Assembly (NCBI RefSeq): GCF_002902985.1
Contig: NZ_CP026167.1
Location: 2,480,001 to 2,544,000 of the forward strand
Reading direction: 5' to 3'
Length of the DNA: 64,000 bases
Origin: Leclercia sp. LSNIH1
GTDB taxonomy: Bacteria; Pseudomonadota; Gammaproteobacteria; Enterobacterales; Enterobacteriaceae
In this document: in pieces, positions 21,130 through 31,682 of the stretch
Numbering within the stretch: the stretch's first letter is position 1
Layout of the letters: each line of letters begins with the position of its first letter
Translations under genes and position numbers: made by a program
The notes under the pieces: generated by a model
Told to the model about the DNA's origin: nothing
Database searches by the model: none
What the model saw: only the letters and a program-made list of their open reading frames with translations

Positions 21130-21148
21130 TCTGCCGCGCGCCGGGCTG

Positions 21149-22162
21149 TTAGCGATGTAACTTCCCGTGATCCCGCAGCCAGGCCGCGGTGCGCACAATC
21201 CCCTCATCCAGCGTCACCAGCGGCTTATAGCCCAGCTCGCTCTCAGCGCGTTGCGTATCGAGGGTAAAATCAAAGTTCAGTTTCGACACCCCGTAGTGCG
21301 TCAGCATCGGCTCTTTGGCAGCCTTATTGCCCAGCCGCTCCATGCTGCGGGCAATAATATCCAGCATCGGGTAGGGCACGGAGCGGATCCGGCAGTGAAT
21401 GTTCAGCTCGTCGATCAGCTTTTGCACAATGCTGCGCAGCGAGCGTGGCTCGCCGTTGGTGATGTTGTATGCCCGGCCGGATGGCAGCCCGTCGCACTCA
21501 CGCTGGCTGGCCAGCCACATGGCATGAATGGCATTGTCGTAATAGGTCATGTCCACCAGCGCATCCCCGCCGCGCGGCAACAACACGCTGCCGTAGTGGT
21601 GCATCATCTGCGCCAGGCGCGGAATAAACACTTTGTCGTGCGGGCCAAACAGGCTCTGCGGACGCAAAATGGTAAAACGGGTATGCGGGTTAGACTGCGC
21701 CAGCAGATCGATTACCTCTTCGCTGGCGGCTTTACTGCGGGCAAATTCGCAGGCGAAGCGCGCCGGACGGAAATCTTCCTGGATATCGCGATGGTGGTGA
21801 TAGTCGAAATAGAGCGACGGCGAGGAGATATGCACGAAGTTGCGCACGCCCCAGGCCACAGCCCACTCACCCAGACGGCGGGTGGCGCGCACGTTTGCCA
21901 GGTCGAACGCTTCCTGGGTTCCCCAGGGTGAGGTAAAGCTGGAGCAGTGCCACAGCGTATCGATTCCGGCCAGCATCACTTTTGCCTGGGAAGAGACCAG
22001 TTCCGTCAGGTCGGCATGGACAAACTCTGCGCCCATTTTTTGCAGCAATTTACCCATCGCTTCATTACGACCGGTGGCCCGGACGCTGACGCCTTTATTG
22101 CGCAAAAACTCCACCGCATTGCGGCCTAAGCCGCTGGTGGCGCCGGTAACCAGTACCTTCAT
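21149..22162 (-). CDS. ybjS: YbjS, NAD-dependent epimerase/dehydratase family protein
   Basis: Extended short-chain dehydrogenase of 337 residues with the N-terminal Rossmann motif [11 protein letters not shown] (TGxxGxxG form) and a catalytic YxxxK-like region; the substrate is not established. [15 protein letters not shown] and [12 protein letters not shown] fit the family. In E. coli it is a conserved neighbour of ybjT and amiD. ATG is the complement of 22160-22162. It starts 91 bases after ybjT and reads in the same direction, so it is probably the last gene of an ltaE-ybjT-ybjS unit. Confidence 0.9.
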   Translation of the reverse strand: MKVLVTGATSGLGRNAVEFLRNKGVSVRATGRNEAMGKLLQKMGAEFVHADLTELVSSQAKVMLAGIDTLWHCSSFTSPWGTQEAFDLANVRATRRLGEWAVAWGVRNFVHISSPSLYFDYHHHRDIQEDFRPARFACEFARSKAASEEVIDLLAQSNPHTRFTILRPQSLFGPHDKVFIPRLAQMMHHYGSVLLPRGGDALVDMTYYDNAIHAMWLASQRECDGLPSGRAYNITNGEPRSLRSIVQKLIDELNIHCRIRSVPYPMLDIIARSMERLGNKAAKEPMLTHYGVSKLNFDFTLDTQRAESELGYKPLVTLDEGIVRTAAWLRDHGKLHR

Positions 22163-22253
22163 ATCGATCCACTGTATTGAAAGAATTTCGTGCGCATTCT
22201 TCCGTGAATTACGACTGTATGCAATGGGAAACGTGAAAGATTCAGAGTTTTAA

Positions 22254-23690
22254 TTACTCTTTTTCTCTGTTTTGTTCTGCCAGAAAAACAATACGCCGGG
22301 CCATTCCCCGGAAGATAAACAGGTGCGCCGGGATCATCAGCAGCCAGTAGAACAGACCTGGCATGCCGTGCGGATGCCACCAGGCGCGCACGTCCAGCTC
22401 CCGGTGGTCGCCTTTGTCCTTGAGCGTAAAGCACAACCGCCCGAGGCCGGGGGCTTTCATGCCAAACAGCAGCGCCAGCTGCTTTTCAGGTTCAACGATA
22501 ATTACCTTCCAGCTGTCAACGGTATCGCCGGTTTGCAAATATGGCGCGGCCGGACGGCCTTTCGCCAGCTTATGCCCGACGAGCCGATCCATCATCGCCC
22601 GGGTTTGCCACAGCGCGTTGCCAAAGAAGTAGCGCTCTTTACCGCCGATCTGGTTCACCACTTCCCACAGGGCGCTGAGGCTGGCGGTGGTTTTCACCGT
22701 GCATCCGGCCTGTTTCGGGTAGTAACCATATTCCGGACGCCAGCGGGCGAACGCCTGGGCGTCGTAGCCCCAGTCGCTGGAGTTCACCAGCTTCTCCTCT
22801 TCTTTCAGCGTGTTACGAACCGCGTCATCGAAGGGGATCAGCGTTTGCGGGATCAGGTTGCGCAGCGCGCGATCGTCCGCCAGCAGATCGTGTTTCAGAC
22901 CCTGGATTAACGCTTTGGCAATGGTCGGCGGCACGGAGGTAATCACATTTAAAAACCACACTGAGATCCAGCGGGTCGGGAAAGGAATGGGGATCAGCGG
23001 GCGACGACGGCCACTTACCCGCATAAAATGTTCAAACTGCTGCTGATAGCTCAACACCTCGGGTCCGGCGGCCTCCAGCACCCGGTGCTGCGTGGCCGGG
23101 TGGTTGAGGAGCTCCACCATATAGTGCAGCAGGTTCTCCAGCGCAATCGGCGTGGTGCGGGAGCGGACCCAGCGCGGCGGGGTCAGCACCGGCAGGTTAT
23201 AGACCATATCGCGCATCACTTCGAAGGCGGCAGAACCGGCGCCAACGATGATCCCGGCCCGCAGTTCGGTAAGCGGGATCCCGGCGCTGCACAGAATATC
23301 GGCGGTAAGTTGCCGGGCGCGCAGATGGTCGGACTGCTCATGCGCCGGTGCCTGTAACGAACTGAGAAAGATAATCTGCTTAACCGGGTGTTCCAGCAGC
23401 ACGTCGCGCACGTTCATCGCCACCTGGCGCTCGTGGGCGATAAAGTCACCCCCTTCGCCCATGCTGTGTACCAGATAGTAAAGGGTATCCACCCCCTCCA
23501 GCAGCGCCGCCAGCGTCTGCGGCCAGTTGAGGTCGATAGCATGGCAGGTGACGTGGGGCAGGGCCTGCTTTTGCAGACGCTCAATGCTGCGTGCCGCAGC
23601 CCGTACCTGATGCCCGTGTGCGCTCAGGGCGGCCACCAGATGTTGACCGATATACCCGCTGGCACCCAGCACCAGAATACGTTGCGGCAC
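22254..23690 (-). CDS. ybjT: YbjT, SDR-family protein with DUF2867 domain
   Basis: Protein of 478 residues: an NAD(P)-binding atypical SDR domain ([17 protein letters not shown] at 6-22) covering about the first 290 residues, and a C-terminal DUF2867 domain (about 320-470). A hydrophobic stretch near the end ([19 protein letters not shown]) may touch the membrane. Its substrate is unknown. It uses a GTG start (complement of 23688-23690), supported by AGGAG at 23696-23700 on that strand, overlapping the ltaE stop codon. The pair is therefore likely coupled. Confidence 0.9.
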   Translation of the reverse strand: MPQRILVLGASGYIGQHLVAALSAHGHQVRAAARSIERLQKQALPHVTCHAIDLNWPQTLAALLEGVDTLYYLVHSMGEGGDFIAHERQVAMNVRDVLLEHPVKQIIFLSSLQAPAHEQSDHLRARQLTADILCSAGIPLTELRAGIIVGAGSAAFEVMRDMVYNLPVLTPPRWVRSRTTPIALENLLHYMVELLNHPATQHRVLEAAGPEVLSYQQQFEHFMRVSGRRRPLIPIPFPTRWISVWFLNVITSVPPTIAKALIQGLKHDLLADDRALRNLIPQTLIPFDDAVRNTLKEEEKLVNSSDWGYDAQAFARWRPEYGYYPKQAGCTVKTTASLSALWEVVNQIGGKERYFFGNALWQTRAMMDRLVGHKLAKGRPAAPYLQTGDTVDSWKVIIVEPEKQLALLFGMKAPGLGRLCFTLKDKGDHRELDVRAWWHPHGMPGLFYWLLMIPAHLFIFRGMARRIVFLAEQNREKE

Positions 23691-23699
23691 GTGGACTCC

Positions 23700-24701
23700 T
23701 TAGCGCTGCAAAAATGCCTGCCAGTGGGCAACCACTTCTGTCAGCTGCTCGCGGTTAACGTCGAGATGCATCACCAGACGCAGCACCGGCGAGGCGTTAA
23801 TCAGCACGCCGCGCGCCTTCATAAACTCGCCTAATGCTGCGGCATGTTCCTCTCCGACGCGGACAAAGAGCATGTTGGTGTCGTGACGCATCACGTCGGC
23901 GCCGATCTCGCGCAGCTGCGCAGCCATCCACGCGGCGTTGTCGTGATCGTCCTTCAGGCGGGCTACGTTATTTTTCAGGGCGTACAGACCCGCCGCGGCG
24001 AGGATCCCGGCCTGGCGCATGCCGCCGCCGGTCATTTTGCGCCAGCGGTTGGCGCGCTTGATGTAGTCGGCGTTGCCCACCAGCAGGGAGCCCACCGGCG
24101 TGCCCAGCCCTTTGGAGAGACAAATGGTGAACGAGTCGCAATATTGCGTAATCGCTTTCAGCTCACAGCCATACTCCACCACAGCGTTGAAGATGCGCGC
24201 GCCGTCGACGTGCAGCCCCAGTTTACGCTCGCGGGTAAACTCCCACGCCGCTTTCAGGTAGTCGCGCGGCAGCACTTTGCCGTTATGGGTGTTTTCGAGG
24301 CTGAGCAGTCTGGTGCGGGCGAAGTGAATGTCGTCGGCTTTGATTTTAGCCGCCACCTTGTCCAGCGGCAGGGTGCCGTCTGCGGCGGCATCGATCGGCT
24401 GGGGCTGAATGCTGCCGAGCACCGCTGCGCCGCCCGCTTCGTACAGGTAGTTATGCGCTCCCTGGCCGACGATATACTCTTCGCCGCGCTCGCAGTGGCT
24501 GAGCAGGGCCACCAGGTTCGCCTGGGTGCCGGTGGGCAGGAACAGGGCGGCCTCGTGGCCGCTCAGTTCGGCGGCATAGCGCTGAAGTTCGTTAACGGTG
24601 GGGTCATCGCCATAGACGTCGTCCCCGACCGGCGCGGCCAGCATCTCCTTGAGCATGGCCTGCGTCGGGCGGGTTACGGTATCGCTACGTAAATCAATCA
24701 T
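23700..24701 (-). CDS. ltaE: LtaE, low-specificity L-threonine aldolase
   Basis: PLP enzyme that splits L-threonine and L-allo-threonine to glycine and acetaldehyde, an alternative glycine source. The 333 residues match the family length. MIDLRSDTVTRPT at the N-terminus is the typical opening; the PLP lysine is in TICLSKGLGTPVGSLL, near residue 197; HVDGARIFNA holds the Asp that binds the pyridine nitrogen. Cytoplasmic tetramer. It lies 38 bases downstream of poxB and upstream of ybjT on the same strand. Confidence 0.96.
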   Translation of the reverse strand: MIDLRSDTVTRPTQAMLKEMLAAPVGDDVYGDDPTVNELQRYAAELSGHEAALFLPTGTQANLVALLSHCERGEEYIVGQGAHNYLYEAGGAAVLGSIQPQPIDAAADGTLPLDKVAAKIKADDIHFARTRLLSLENTHNGKVLPRDYLKAAWEFTRERKLGLHVDGARIFNAVVEYGCELKAITQYCDSFTICLSKGLGTPVGSLLVGNADYIKRANRWRKMTGGGMRQAGILAAAGLYALKNNVARLKDDHDNAAWMAAQLREIGADVMRHDTNMLFVRVGEEHAAALGEFMKARGVLINASPVLRLVMHLDVNREQLTEVVAHWQAFLQR

Positions 24702-24739
24702 TTCACATCCCTATAGTTTAAAAGGTGATGTGAAATGTT

Positions 24740-26458
24740 TTACCTGAGCCAGTTGGTTTTTGCCAGCTCCAAAACTTCGTCACCGCGGCCACTGATAATG
24801 GCGCGCAGCATATAGAGACTAAAGCCCTTCGCCTGTTCCAGTTTGATCTGCGGCGGAATAGCCAGCTCCTCTTTGGCCACCACCACATCCACCAGCACCG
24901 GGCCGTCGGTGGCAAAGGCGCGCTGCAAGGCCTCATCCACCTCTGAGGCTTTCTCCACGCGAATACCGGTGATACCGCAGGCTTCGGCGATGGCGGCGAA
25001 GTTGGTGTCGTGCAGATCCGTACCGTCGGTCAGATAGCCGCCCGCTTTCATCTCCATCGCCACAAAGCCCAGCACGCTGTTGTTAAAGACGATGATTTTG
25101 ATCGGCAGTTTCATCTGCGCCACTGAAAGGAAGTCGCCCATCAGCATGCTGAAGCCGCCGTCGCCGCACATCGCCACCACCTGACGGTCCGGCGCGGTGG
25201 CTTTCGCCCCCAGCGCCTGCGGCATGGCGTTGGCCATTGAGCCGTGGTTAAACGACCCCAGCAGGCGGCGCTTGCCGTTCATTTTCAGGTAACGCGCCGC
25301 CCAGACGGTGGGGGTACCTACGTCGCAGGTAAAGATGGCATCCTCGTCGGCGTAACGACTGATCTGCTGGGCCAGATACTGCGGGTGCAGCGCTTTATCG
25401 CTGGGTTTCGCCTTGTCATCCAGCCCTTTGCGGGCATCGCGATAATCGCTCAGGGCTTTATCCAGGAAGGTGCGATCGGTCTTCTCCTCCAGCAGCGGCA
25501 TGAGTGCGCTCAGGGTCGCCTTGATGTCGCCCACCAGCGCCATATCCACTTTGCTGTGCGCCCCGATGCTGGCGGGGTTAATGTCGATCTGGATAATTTT
25601 GGCGTCGGTGGGGTAAAACGCGCGATAGGGGAACTGGGTCCCGAGCAGCACCAGGGTGTCGGCATTCATCATGGTGTGGAACCCGGAGGAGAAGCCAATT
25701 AGCCCGGTCATCCCCACGTCGTAGGGGCTATCGTATTCTACATGCTCTTTCCCGCGCAGGGCGTGAACAATCGGCGCCTTCAGGGTGCCGGCAAATTCCA
25801 GCAGTTCCTCGTGGGCTCCGGCGCAGCCGCTGCCGCACATCAGGGCGATGTTGCTGGAGTAGCGCAGCAGCTGGGCCAGTTTTTTCAGCTCCGCGTGGGC
25901 GGGCGTCACCACCGGCTGGGGCGCAGGATACCAGTGGGTGCTGGCACTTTCCGGCGCAGCCTGCAGCGCCACGTCGCCTGGCAGCACAATCACCGAAACG
26001 CCGCGCTTCAGAATGGCGTTGCGCATCGCCAGGGCCAGCACCTGGGGGATCTGCTCAGGGGAGGAGACCAGTTCACAGTAGTGGCTGCATTCACGGAACA
26101 GCTCCTGCGGATGCGTCTCCTGAAAATAGCCGCTGCCGATCTCGCTCGACGGAATGTGCGCGGCGATAGCCAGCACCGGGACATGATTACGGTGACAATC
26201 AAACAGACCGTTGATCAGGTGCAGGTTGCCAGGCCCGCACGAGCCCGCACAGACCGCCAGCTCTCCGGTCAGTTGGGCTTCGGCCCCGGCGGCGAACGCG
26301 GCGACCTCCTCATGGCGGGTCGGCATCCATTCGATGGTGCCCATTCGGTTCAGGCTGTCGCTCAGACCGTTGAGGGAATCCCCGGTAACACCCCAGATCC
26401 GTTTTACCCCGGCCTGTTCCAGCATTTTCGCAATATAGTTCGCCACGGTTTGTTTCAT
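24740..26458 (-). CDS. poxB: PoxB, pyruvate dehydrogenase (quinone)
   Basis: ThDP- and FAD-dependent enzyme that oxidises pyruvate to acetate and CO2 and passes electrons to ubiquinone at the inner membrane; important at low growth rate. The 572 residues equal the E. coli length. Features include the ThDP Glu in [19 protein letters not shown], the [13 protein letters not shown]hDP/Mg motif, and a C-terminal amphipathic end ([24 protein letters not shown]) that binds membrane upon activation. ATG is complement of 26456-26458, with AGGAG 12-16 bases before it. The family is under RpoS control in E. coli; I did not identify the promoter. Confidence 0.97.
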   Translation of the reverse strand: MKQTVANYIAKMLEQAGVKRIWGVTGDSLNGLSDSLNRMGTIEWMPTRHEEVAAFAAGAEAQLTGELAVCAGSCGPGNLHLINGLFDCHRNHVPVLAIAAHIPSSEIGSGYFQETHPQELFRECSHYCELVSSPEQIPQVLALAMRNAILKRGVSVIVLPGDVALQAAPESASTHWYPAPQPVVTPAHAELKKLAQLLRYSSNIALMCGSGCAGAHEELLEFAGTLKAPIVHALRGKEHVEYDSPYDVGMTGLIGFSSGFHTMMNADTLVLLGTQFPYRAFYPTDAKIIQIDINPASIGAHSKVDMALVGDIKATLSALMPLLEEKTDRTFLDKALSDYRDARKGLDDKAKPSDKALHPQYLAQQISRYADEDAIFTCDVGTPTVWAARYLKMNGKRRLLGSFNHGSMANAMPQALGAKATAPDRQVVAMCGDGGFSMLMGDFLSVAQMKLPIKIIVFNNSVLGFVAMEMKAGGYLTDGTDLHDTNFAAIAEACGITGIRVEKASEVDEALQRAFATDGPVLVDVVVAKEELAIPPQIKLEQAKGFSLYMLRAIISGRGDEVLELAKTNWLR

Positions 26459-26594
26459 GGTAGTCCATCTCCTGAATGTGATAACGCTTTCAAGCTTAGA
26501 TGAAACTGACCGGCATGCCCGCGGAATCCCCCTTATTAATAGTTGCTTTCACTGTGCAACATTTCGTCATATTGTGGTAGGAGTTTAGTTAAAA

Positions 26595-27044
26595 ATGGAG
26601 TTAATTCAGATGGTTAAATCATTGTTACTTGCTGTTAATGAAACGCTAACGCACGAAGATTTCGGCAGATTGTTGCTGCGGCTGGCGGTGGGGGGATTGA
26701 TGCTGTTTCATGGCCTGCATAAGGCTATCGACGGGGTCGGGGGGATTGCAGGCATGCTGGTGGCAAAAGGGCTGCCGGGCTTTATCGCCTGGGGCGTGCT
26801 GATGGGTGAAGTGGTGGCGCCGATCCTGATTATTCTCGGCATTCTCACCCGTCCGGCGGCGCTGATATTAGCGTTCACCATGGTGGTGGCGTGGCTGATG
26901 GTAGGCACCGGGAAAACCTTCGCGCTGGATGCGGTAGGGGCATGGGCGATTGAGAGTCTGGTCTATTTCTTTGTGGGGGCGCTGGCGGTGGCATTTTTGG
27001 GGGCAGGGCGGTTTGCGGTGGTCAGCGATCCGGCGTGGAAGTAA
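26595..27044 (+). CDS. DoxX-family small membrane protein
   Basis: A 149-residue protein with four predicted membrane segments (near 28-48, 65-90, 92-110 and 118-140). The motifs LLRLAVGGLMLFHGLHK and GLPGFIAWGVLMGEVVAP identify the DoxX/YphA-like family. The biochemical role of such enterobacterial members is unclear. It is divergent from poxB and sits between poxB and hcr, which are adjacent in E. coli. ATG 26595 has TAGGAG at 26578-26583, with a long spacer. ATG 26610 has GGAG at 26598-26601 at better spacing and may be the real start (144 residues). Confidence 0.8.
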   Translation: MELIQMVKSLLLAVNETLTHEDFGRLLLRLAVGGLMLFHGLHKAIDGVGGIAGMLVAKGLPGFIAWGVLMGEVVAPILIILGILTRPAALILAFTMVVAWLMVGTGKTFALDAVGAWAIESLVYFFVGALAVAFLGAGRFAVVSDPAWK

Positions 27045-27060
27045 TTCCTCTGCGGCGGTA

Positions 27061-27140
27061 ATGCCGGGCGGCACTGCGTTTGCCCGGCCTACGGTTCGCG
27101 CTCTTTTGTAGGCCCGGCAAGCGTAGCGCCACCGGGCGTT
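27061..27140. repeat. REP/BIME-type palindromic element pair after the doxX-like gene
   Basis: Two inverted REP-like units, GCCGGGCGGCACTGCGTTTG at 27063 and the opposed GTAGGCCCGGCAAGCGTAG at 27108, separated by about 20 bases. They lie between the convergent doxX-like gene and hcr. The core GCCGGGTGGCG..CCTTACCCGGCCTAC type is common in Enterobacter and E. coli and can stabilise mRNA or bind gyrase and IHF. Confidence 0.75.
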
Positions 27141-27143
27141 TTT

Positions 27144-28112
27144 TCAGGCCAGCACCAGATCCCCCTGCGGATGGCAGGAGCAGGCCAGCACATAGCCTTC
27201 CGCCACTTCGGCATCCGTCAGCGTCATGGTGCTGGTAACGGTATAGTTCCCGTCCACCACTTTTGTTTTACAGCAGCCGCACACGCCTGCACGACAGGCA
27301 GCCACCACCGGCACGTTATTGCTCTCCAGCGCCTCCAGCAGCGTGCTGCCCACGCGGCCAAAGAAGGTTTGCGCAGGCTGCAGTTTGGTGATCTTCAACC
27401 CGTGGGTGGCGGCTTCCGCGACCGGGGTAAAGAACTGCTCTTTAAAGAAGCGGGTCACGCCCAGGGCCTTCACCTCTTCTTCAACGATTGCCATATAGGG
27501 CGCCGGACCACAGGTCATCACCGTGCGGGAGGCGATATCCGGTACGCTTTGCAGCAGTTCGCGACTCAGGCGACCGGCGACAAACCCCTCTGTGGCGTTG
27601 TTTTCCGCCACCAGGGTAACCGGGTAGTGACGCCATTCGTCTGCAAAAATGACATCCTGCGGCGAGCGCACGCTGAAGATCACCGCCACGTCAGCCTGCG
27701 GGCGATTCTTCGCCAGCCAGCGCCGCATCGACATCACCGGCGTGACGCCGCAGCCGGCGGCCAGCAGCAGGAATTTGTCGTCCGGCTTATCGTCGCAGGT
27801 AAAATCTCCCTGCGCGTCAGAGAGCCAGATATAATCCCCACGCTTCACCTCACCTGTCAGCCACTGTGAGCCCGCCCCCTCATCAATGCGACGAACCGTC
27901 AGCGTAATGTACTCGCTGATGCCCGGCGTCGAGGAGATCGTGTACGCCCGCAGCGTCTCTGCGGAGTGACGCACGCTGACCAGCGCATACTGCCCGGCAC
28001 GGTAAGGATAATAGTCGTGACACAGCAGCGAAATCGTCCAGACATCCGGCGTTTCCTGATGGATGTGGTGAACCTGCATCCGCCATGGGCACTGATGGGT
28101 TGGCATCGTCAT
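27144..28112 (-). CDS. hcr: Hcr, NADH oxidoreductase for the hybrid cluster protein
   Basis: Transfers electrons from NADH to Hcp. The 322 residues consist of an FAD-binding barrel (RAYTISSTPGISEYITLTVRRI), an NAD-binding domain (LLAAGCGVTPVMSMRRW) and a C-terminal plant-type 2Fe-2S domain, whose ligands are visible in CRAGVCGCCKTKV and a later Cys (LACSC). Length equals the E. coli protein. It starts 11 bases after hcp on the same strand, making an hcp-hcr operon under control of the site described before hcp. Confidence 0.97.
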   Translation of the reverse strand: MTMPTHQCPWRMQVHHIHQETPDVWTISLLCHDYYPYRAGQYALVSVRHSAETLRAYTISSTPGISEYITLTVRRIDEGAGSQWLTGEVKRGDYIWLSDAQGDFTCDDKPDDKFLLLAAGCGVTPVMSMRRWLAKNRPQADVAVIFSVRSPQDVIFADEWRHYPVTLVAENNATEGFVAGRLSRELLQSVPDIASRTVMTCGPAPYMAIVEEEVKALGVTRFFKEQFFTPVAEAATHGLKITKLQPAQTFFGRVGSTLLEALESNNVPVVAACRAGVCGCCKTKVVDGNYTVTSTMTLTDAEVAEGYVLACSCHPQGDLVLA

Positions 28113-28123
28113 ACTTTTACTCC

Positions 28124-29776
28124 TTACGCGCTCAGCAGTTGCTTCATATCTTCTTCAACGGTGGTCACGGAACGCAGACCGAACTTCTCGTTGAGAACCG
28201 CCAGCAGATCCGGGGTAAAGAAGCCAGGCGCCGTCGGGCCGGTGACGATATTTTTCACGCCCAGCGAGAGCAGGGTCAGCAGGATCACAATCGCTTTCTG
28301 CTCGAACCAGGAGAGCACCAGCGACAGCGGCAGATCGTTTACGCCGCAGCCCAGTTTTTCCGCCAGGGTGACCGCGAGGATGATGGCTGAGTAGGCATCG
28401 TTACACTGACCGGCATCGATCAGGCGCGGCAGCCCTTCGATATCGCCGAACTCCAGCTTGTTGAAGCGGTACTTACCGCAGGCCAGGGTCAGGATGAGGC
28501 AGTCGTCCGGCACGCTGGTGGCGAAGTCGGTGAAGTAGTTACGTTCCCCGCGCGCGCCGTCGCAGCCGCCCACCAGGAAGATGTGACGCAGTTTTTCGCG
28601 GCTCACCAGGTCAATCAGGGAATCCGCCGCACCCAGCAGGGTCTGGCGACCGAAACCGACGGTGATCAGGTGCGGAATTTCGCTGTAGGGGAAGCCCGCC
28701 ATCTGCTGGGCCTGGGCAATCATCGGACCAAAATCGTCGCCTTCGAGGTGGCTCACGCCCGGCCAGCCGACGATGCTGCGGGTCCAGATGCGGTCATCGT
28801 AGGCACCCACCGTCGGGTCGATGATGCAGTTCGAGGTCATCACGATAGGGCCCGGGAAGCGGGCAAACTCCACCTGCTGATTCTGCCAGCCGCTGCCGTA
28901 GTTCCCGATCAGATGTTTGAATTTACGCAGTTCCGGGTAGCCGTGGGCGGGCAGCATCTCACCGTGGGTGTAGACGTTAACGCCGGTGCCGTCGGTCTGC
29001 TCCAGCAGGTTGTAGAGATCTTTCAGGTCATGACCGGAGATCAGGATGCATTTGCCTTCGGTCGCTTTGACGTTGACCTGCGTCGGGGTTGGGTGGCCAT
29101 ATTTGGTGGTTTCACCGGCATCCAGGATGCTCATCACTTTGAAGTTCATCTGGCCGATCTCCATGGAACACTCCAGCAGGGCGTTCATGTCTGAAGGCCA
29201 GGTACCGAGCCACGCCATAATTTTGTGGTACTGGGCGTAGATGTCGTTGTCGTACTGATCCAGAACGTGGGCGTGCTCCATATAGGCCGCGGCACCTTTC
29301 AGGCCATACAGGCAGAGCAGACGCAGGCCGAGAATGTTCTCGCCAATCGCCGCTTTGTCTTTGTTCGGGGTAAATTCAGCCGCCTGGCGCTGCAGATCGC
29401 CGAGGTCGTCGCTGACCAGTTGCAGGTCACCCATCGGGTTATCGACCTGAGCGCTGGCATCCACATTCAGGCACTGCGCTTTGAGGGCTTCACGCAGGGC
29501 GATGGCTTCGCGGGCGTAGCCCACAATGCGCGGGGAGTCGAAGTTCACGTTAGTCAGGGTAGAGAAAAACGCGCGCGGGGCGAAGTGATCAACGTAGTGG
29601 TCGATAATGCCATATTCCCGGGCTTTAACTGCCCAGGCGGATAAACCCTGCAGGGAGGCGATCAGTAAATCCTGCAGATCGGAGGTTTCTGCGGTTTTAC
29701 CGCACATGCCCTGTGCGTAAGAGCAGCCGTTGCCAGCTGGGGTACGGATGGTTTGTTCACATTGCACACAAAACAT
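28124..29776 (-). CDS. hcp: Hcp, hybrid cluster protein (NO/hydroxylamine reductase)
   Basis: Reduces nitric oxide (and hydroxylamine in vitro) under anaerobic nitrosative stress and promotes S-nitrosylation. ATG at complement of 29774-29776 gives 550 residues, the usual length; an in-frame GTG two codons earlier is unlikely. The N-terminal four-Cys motif MFCVQCEQT...[11 protein letters not shown] binds the cubane cluster. Hybrid-cluster ligands are visible in the C-terminal half, including [22 protein letters not shown] and [11 protein letters not shown]. First gene of hcp-hcr. Confidence 0.97.
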   Translation of the reverse strand: MFCVQCEQTIRTPAGNGCSYAQGMCGKTAETSDLQDLLIASLQGLSAWAVKAREYGIIDHYVDHFAPRAFFSTLTNVNFDSPRIVGYAREAIALREALKAQCLNVDASAQVDNPMGDLQLVSDDLGDLQRQAAEFTPNKDKAAIGENILGLRLLCLYGLKGAAAYMEHAHVLDQYDNDIYAQYHKIMAWLGTWPSDMNALLECSMEIGQMNFKVMSILDAGETTKYGHPTPTQVNVKATEGKCILISGHDLKDLYNLLEQTDGTGVNVYTHGEMLPAHGYPELRKFKHLIGNYGSGWQNQQVEFARFPGPIVMTSNCIIDPTVGAYDDRIWTRSIVGWPGVSHLEGDDFGPMIAQAQQMAGFPYSEIPHLITVGFGRQTLLGAADSLIDLVSREKLRHIFLVGGCDGARGERNYFTDFATSVPDDCLILTLACGKYRFNKLEFGDIEGLPRLIDAGQCNDAYSAIILAVTLAEKLGCGVNDLPLSLVLSWFEQKAIVILLTLLSLGVKNIVTGPTAPGFFTPDLLAVLNEKFGLRSVTTVEEDMKQLLSA

Positions 29777-29790
29777 AATCACACCTGTTA

Positions 29791-29813
29791 AAGTTATATT
29801 TGATATACATGTT
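29791..29813 (-). promoter_or_regulatory. NsrR-like operator upstream of hcp-hcr
   Basis: Read on the minus strand, the site is AACATGTATAT, one base, AAATATAACTT: an imperfect inverted repeat of two 11-base halves with a one-base spacer. It resembles the NsrR consensus of AAGATGCATTT halves. NsrR represses hcp-hcr in E. coli and releases DNA upon NO sensing. Its closeness to the start (14-37 bases before ATG) suits repression. No good FNR site was found beside it. Confidence 0.6.
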
Positions 29814-29919
29814 TAAGATTATGCCTGTGGCGATACGGTGGGAAGCGCTTTCTGCCACAAAGTAGAGGGATATTGATTTAGCGCAATTTTGGCGGCAGCA
29901 GGCTACCGCCAAAGAAGTA

Positions 29920-30819
29920 TCAGGCTGAGAAGAACGCCATCATGACGGGCACCAGCAGGCTTAAAATAAAGCCGTGAACGATGGCGGCAGGTACCATCTC
30001 CAGCCCGCCCGAGCGTTGCAGCACCGGCAGGGTGAAATCCATCGAGGTGGCACCGCACAGCCCCAGCGCCGTGGAACGACTGCGGCGCACCAGACCGGGG
30101 ATCAGCATGATGGCGATCAGCTCGCGCCCCAGATCGTTAAAGAAGGCGGCGCTGCCAATGACCGGACCGAAAGACTCGGTTAACAGAATGCCGGAAAGCG
30201 AGTACCAGCCAAAACCGGAGGCCATCGCCAGGGCGGTATTCAGCGGCAGGTCGAGAATAAAGGCGTTAATCACCCCGCCAATCAGCGAACTGCCCACCAC
30301 CACCACCGCCACTATCATGCCGCGACGGTTGAGAACGATCTGTTTTAGGGTCATGCCATTATTTCGCAGCTGAATACCAATAAGGAACAGCAGGAAGATC
30401 AGGGTATATTCACTGGCCTCGGTGGCGTGTTGTAAAAAAGAGAATCCTGTCAGCCCCAGCAGAAAACCGAGCACCACCACGCCGCATAATTTTAATGACT
30501 CCAGCGCCATGGCAATGCGTGAAGGCAATTTTTCCTGATGGTGATGATTTTTCCACGGAATAGCGCGCTCCAGCCAGAACAGGGCCGCGATATTACAGAG
30601 CAAAATAACGGCCATCGTAATAATGGAGTAGTGCAGGATAGAGAGCAGATTGGTGGCAAGATTATCGAGGAAGGCGAGGCTGATCCCCATAAAAAAGAGA
30701 ATGACGTAGACAATTCCGCTCAAAAGTCGGTTGATCAGTTTTAACGCTGACAGCTGATGAAGAGGAATGAGATAGCCCACGATCAGTGGGAGCAGAATGA
30801 TTAAGAGTCCTGAAAACAT
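29920..30819 (-). CDS. lysO: LysO (YbjE), L-lysine exporter
   Basis: Inner membrane exporter of L-lysine and the toxic analogue thialysine. With the start at complement of 30819 (MFSGLLIILLPLIVGYLIP) the protein has 299 residues, the E. coli length; two more codons are in frame upstream. Around eight membrane segments, with the DUF340 motifs GFGWYSLSGILLTESFGP and LCGATSMDFTLPVLQ; acidic residues in membrane segments are essential in the E. coli protein. In E. coli the gene is ArgP-regulated; I did not find a clear operator. Confidence 0.93.
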   Translation of the reverse strand: MFSGLLIILLPLIVGYLIPLHQLSALKLINRLLSGIVYVILFFMGISLAFLDNLATNLLSILHYSIITMAVILLCNIAALFWLERAIPWKNHHHQEKLPSRIAMALESLKLCGVVVLGFLLGLTGFSFLQHATEASEYTLIFLLFLIGIQLRNNGMTLKQIVLNRRGMIVAVVVVGSSLIGGVINAFILDLPLNTALAMASGFGWYSLSGILLTESFGPVIGSAAFFNDLGRELIAIMLIPGLVRRSRSTALGLCGATSMDFTLPVLQRSGGLEMVPAAIVHGFILSLLVPVMMAFFSA

Positions 30820-30892
30820 GAACAACCGGTCCTGTATATGAGTGGCGCTGTGACACTACCCAATTCAGACGGTTCAGTAAAGGTGAAAACAG

Positions 30893-30969
30893 TGCCGGGC
30901 GGCGCTTCGCTTGCCCGGCCTACGAAATGCTGTCCCGTAGGCCGGGTAAGGCGAAGCCATCACCCGGCG
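30893..30969. repeat. REP/BIME-type palindromic pair between lysO and aqpZ
   Basis: Two inverted units: GCCGGGCGGCGCTTCGCTTG from 30895 and CCGTAGGCCGGGTAAGGCG from 30935, with a connecting CCTACGAAATGCTGTCCCGTAGG stem segment (inner stem CCTACG/CGTAGG). Same family as the other REP elements of the window. Confidence 0.75.
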
Positions 30970-30986
30970 CCACAACGCGCGCACGC

Positions 30987-31682
30987 TTAATCGCGTTTTT
31001 CCAGCAGGGTGCGGTACAGCACGCCGCCAATAATACCGCCGATAATCGGCATCACCCAGAACAGCCACAGCTGTTGCAGCGCCCAGCCGCCCTGGAAGAT
31101 GGCTACCGCTGTGCTGCGCGCCGGGTTAACAGAGGTGTTGGTCACCGGAATGCTGATCAGGTGGATCAGGGTCAGCGCCAGGCCAATCGCAATCGGCGCG
31201 AAACCGGCCGGGGCGTGCTTGTCCGTTGCGCCGTGGATCACCAGCAGGAAGCCCGCAGTCAGCACAATTTCAATCACGATGGCAGAGAGCATGGAGAAAC
31301 CGCCCGGGGAGTGTTCGCCAAAGCCGTTTGAGGCAAAGCCGCTGGCCGCAGCATCAAAGCCCGCTTTACCGCTGGCAATAACATACAAAATAGCGGCAGC
31401 AATAATTCCACCAATGACCTGGGCAATAATATAGCCAGCAACCTCTTTTGCCGGAAAACGGCCGCCGGCCCACAATCCTAATGTTACCGCCGGGTTAAAG
31501 TGACCGCCGGAAATATGCCCCACGGCATACGCCATCGTTAAAACCGTTAAACCAAAGGCCAGCGAAACGCCGACAAAACCAATTCCCAGTTCCGGGAACC
31601 CTGCTGCCCGGACGGCGCTACCGCAGCCACCAAATACCAACCAGAATGTCCCAAAACATTCCGCTGCTAATTTTCTGAACAT
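30987..31682 (-). CDS. aqpZ: AqpZ, aquaporin Z
   Basis: Water channel of the inner membrane. Start at complement of 31682 ([17 protein letters not shown]) gives 231 residues, the E. coli length; 13 further in-frame codons upstream are not expected to be used. Six membrane segments and two half-helices with NPA boxes, N63-P-A in GGHFNPAVT and a second in [10 protein letters not shown]. The selectivity-filter residues typical of AqpZ (Arg after the second NPA) are present. Transcribed away from ybjD. Confidence 0.97.
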   Translation of the reverse strand: MFRKLAAECFGTFWLVFGGCGSAVRAAGFPELGIGFVGVSLAFGLTVLTMAYAVGHISGGHFNPAVTLGLWAGGRFPAKEVAGYIIAQVIGGIIAAAILYVIASGKAGFDAAASGFASNGFGEHSPGGFSMLSAIVIEIVLTAGFLLVIHGATDKHAPAGFAPIAIGLALTLIHLISIPVTNTSVNPARSTAVAIFQGGWALQQLWLFWVMPIIGGIIGGVLYRTLLEKRD

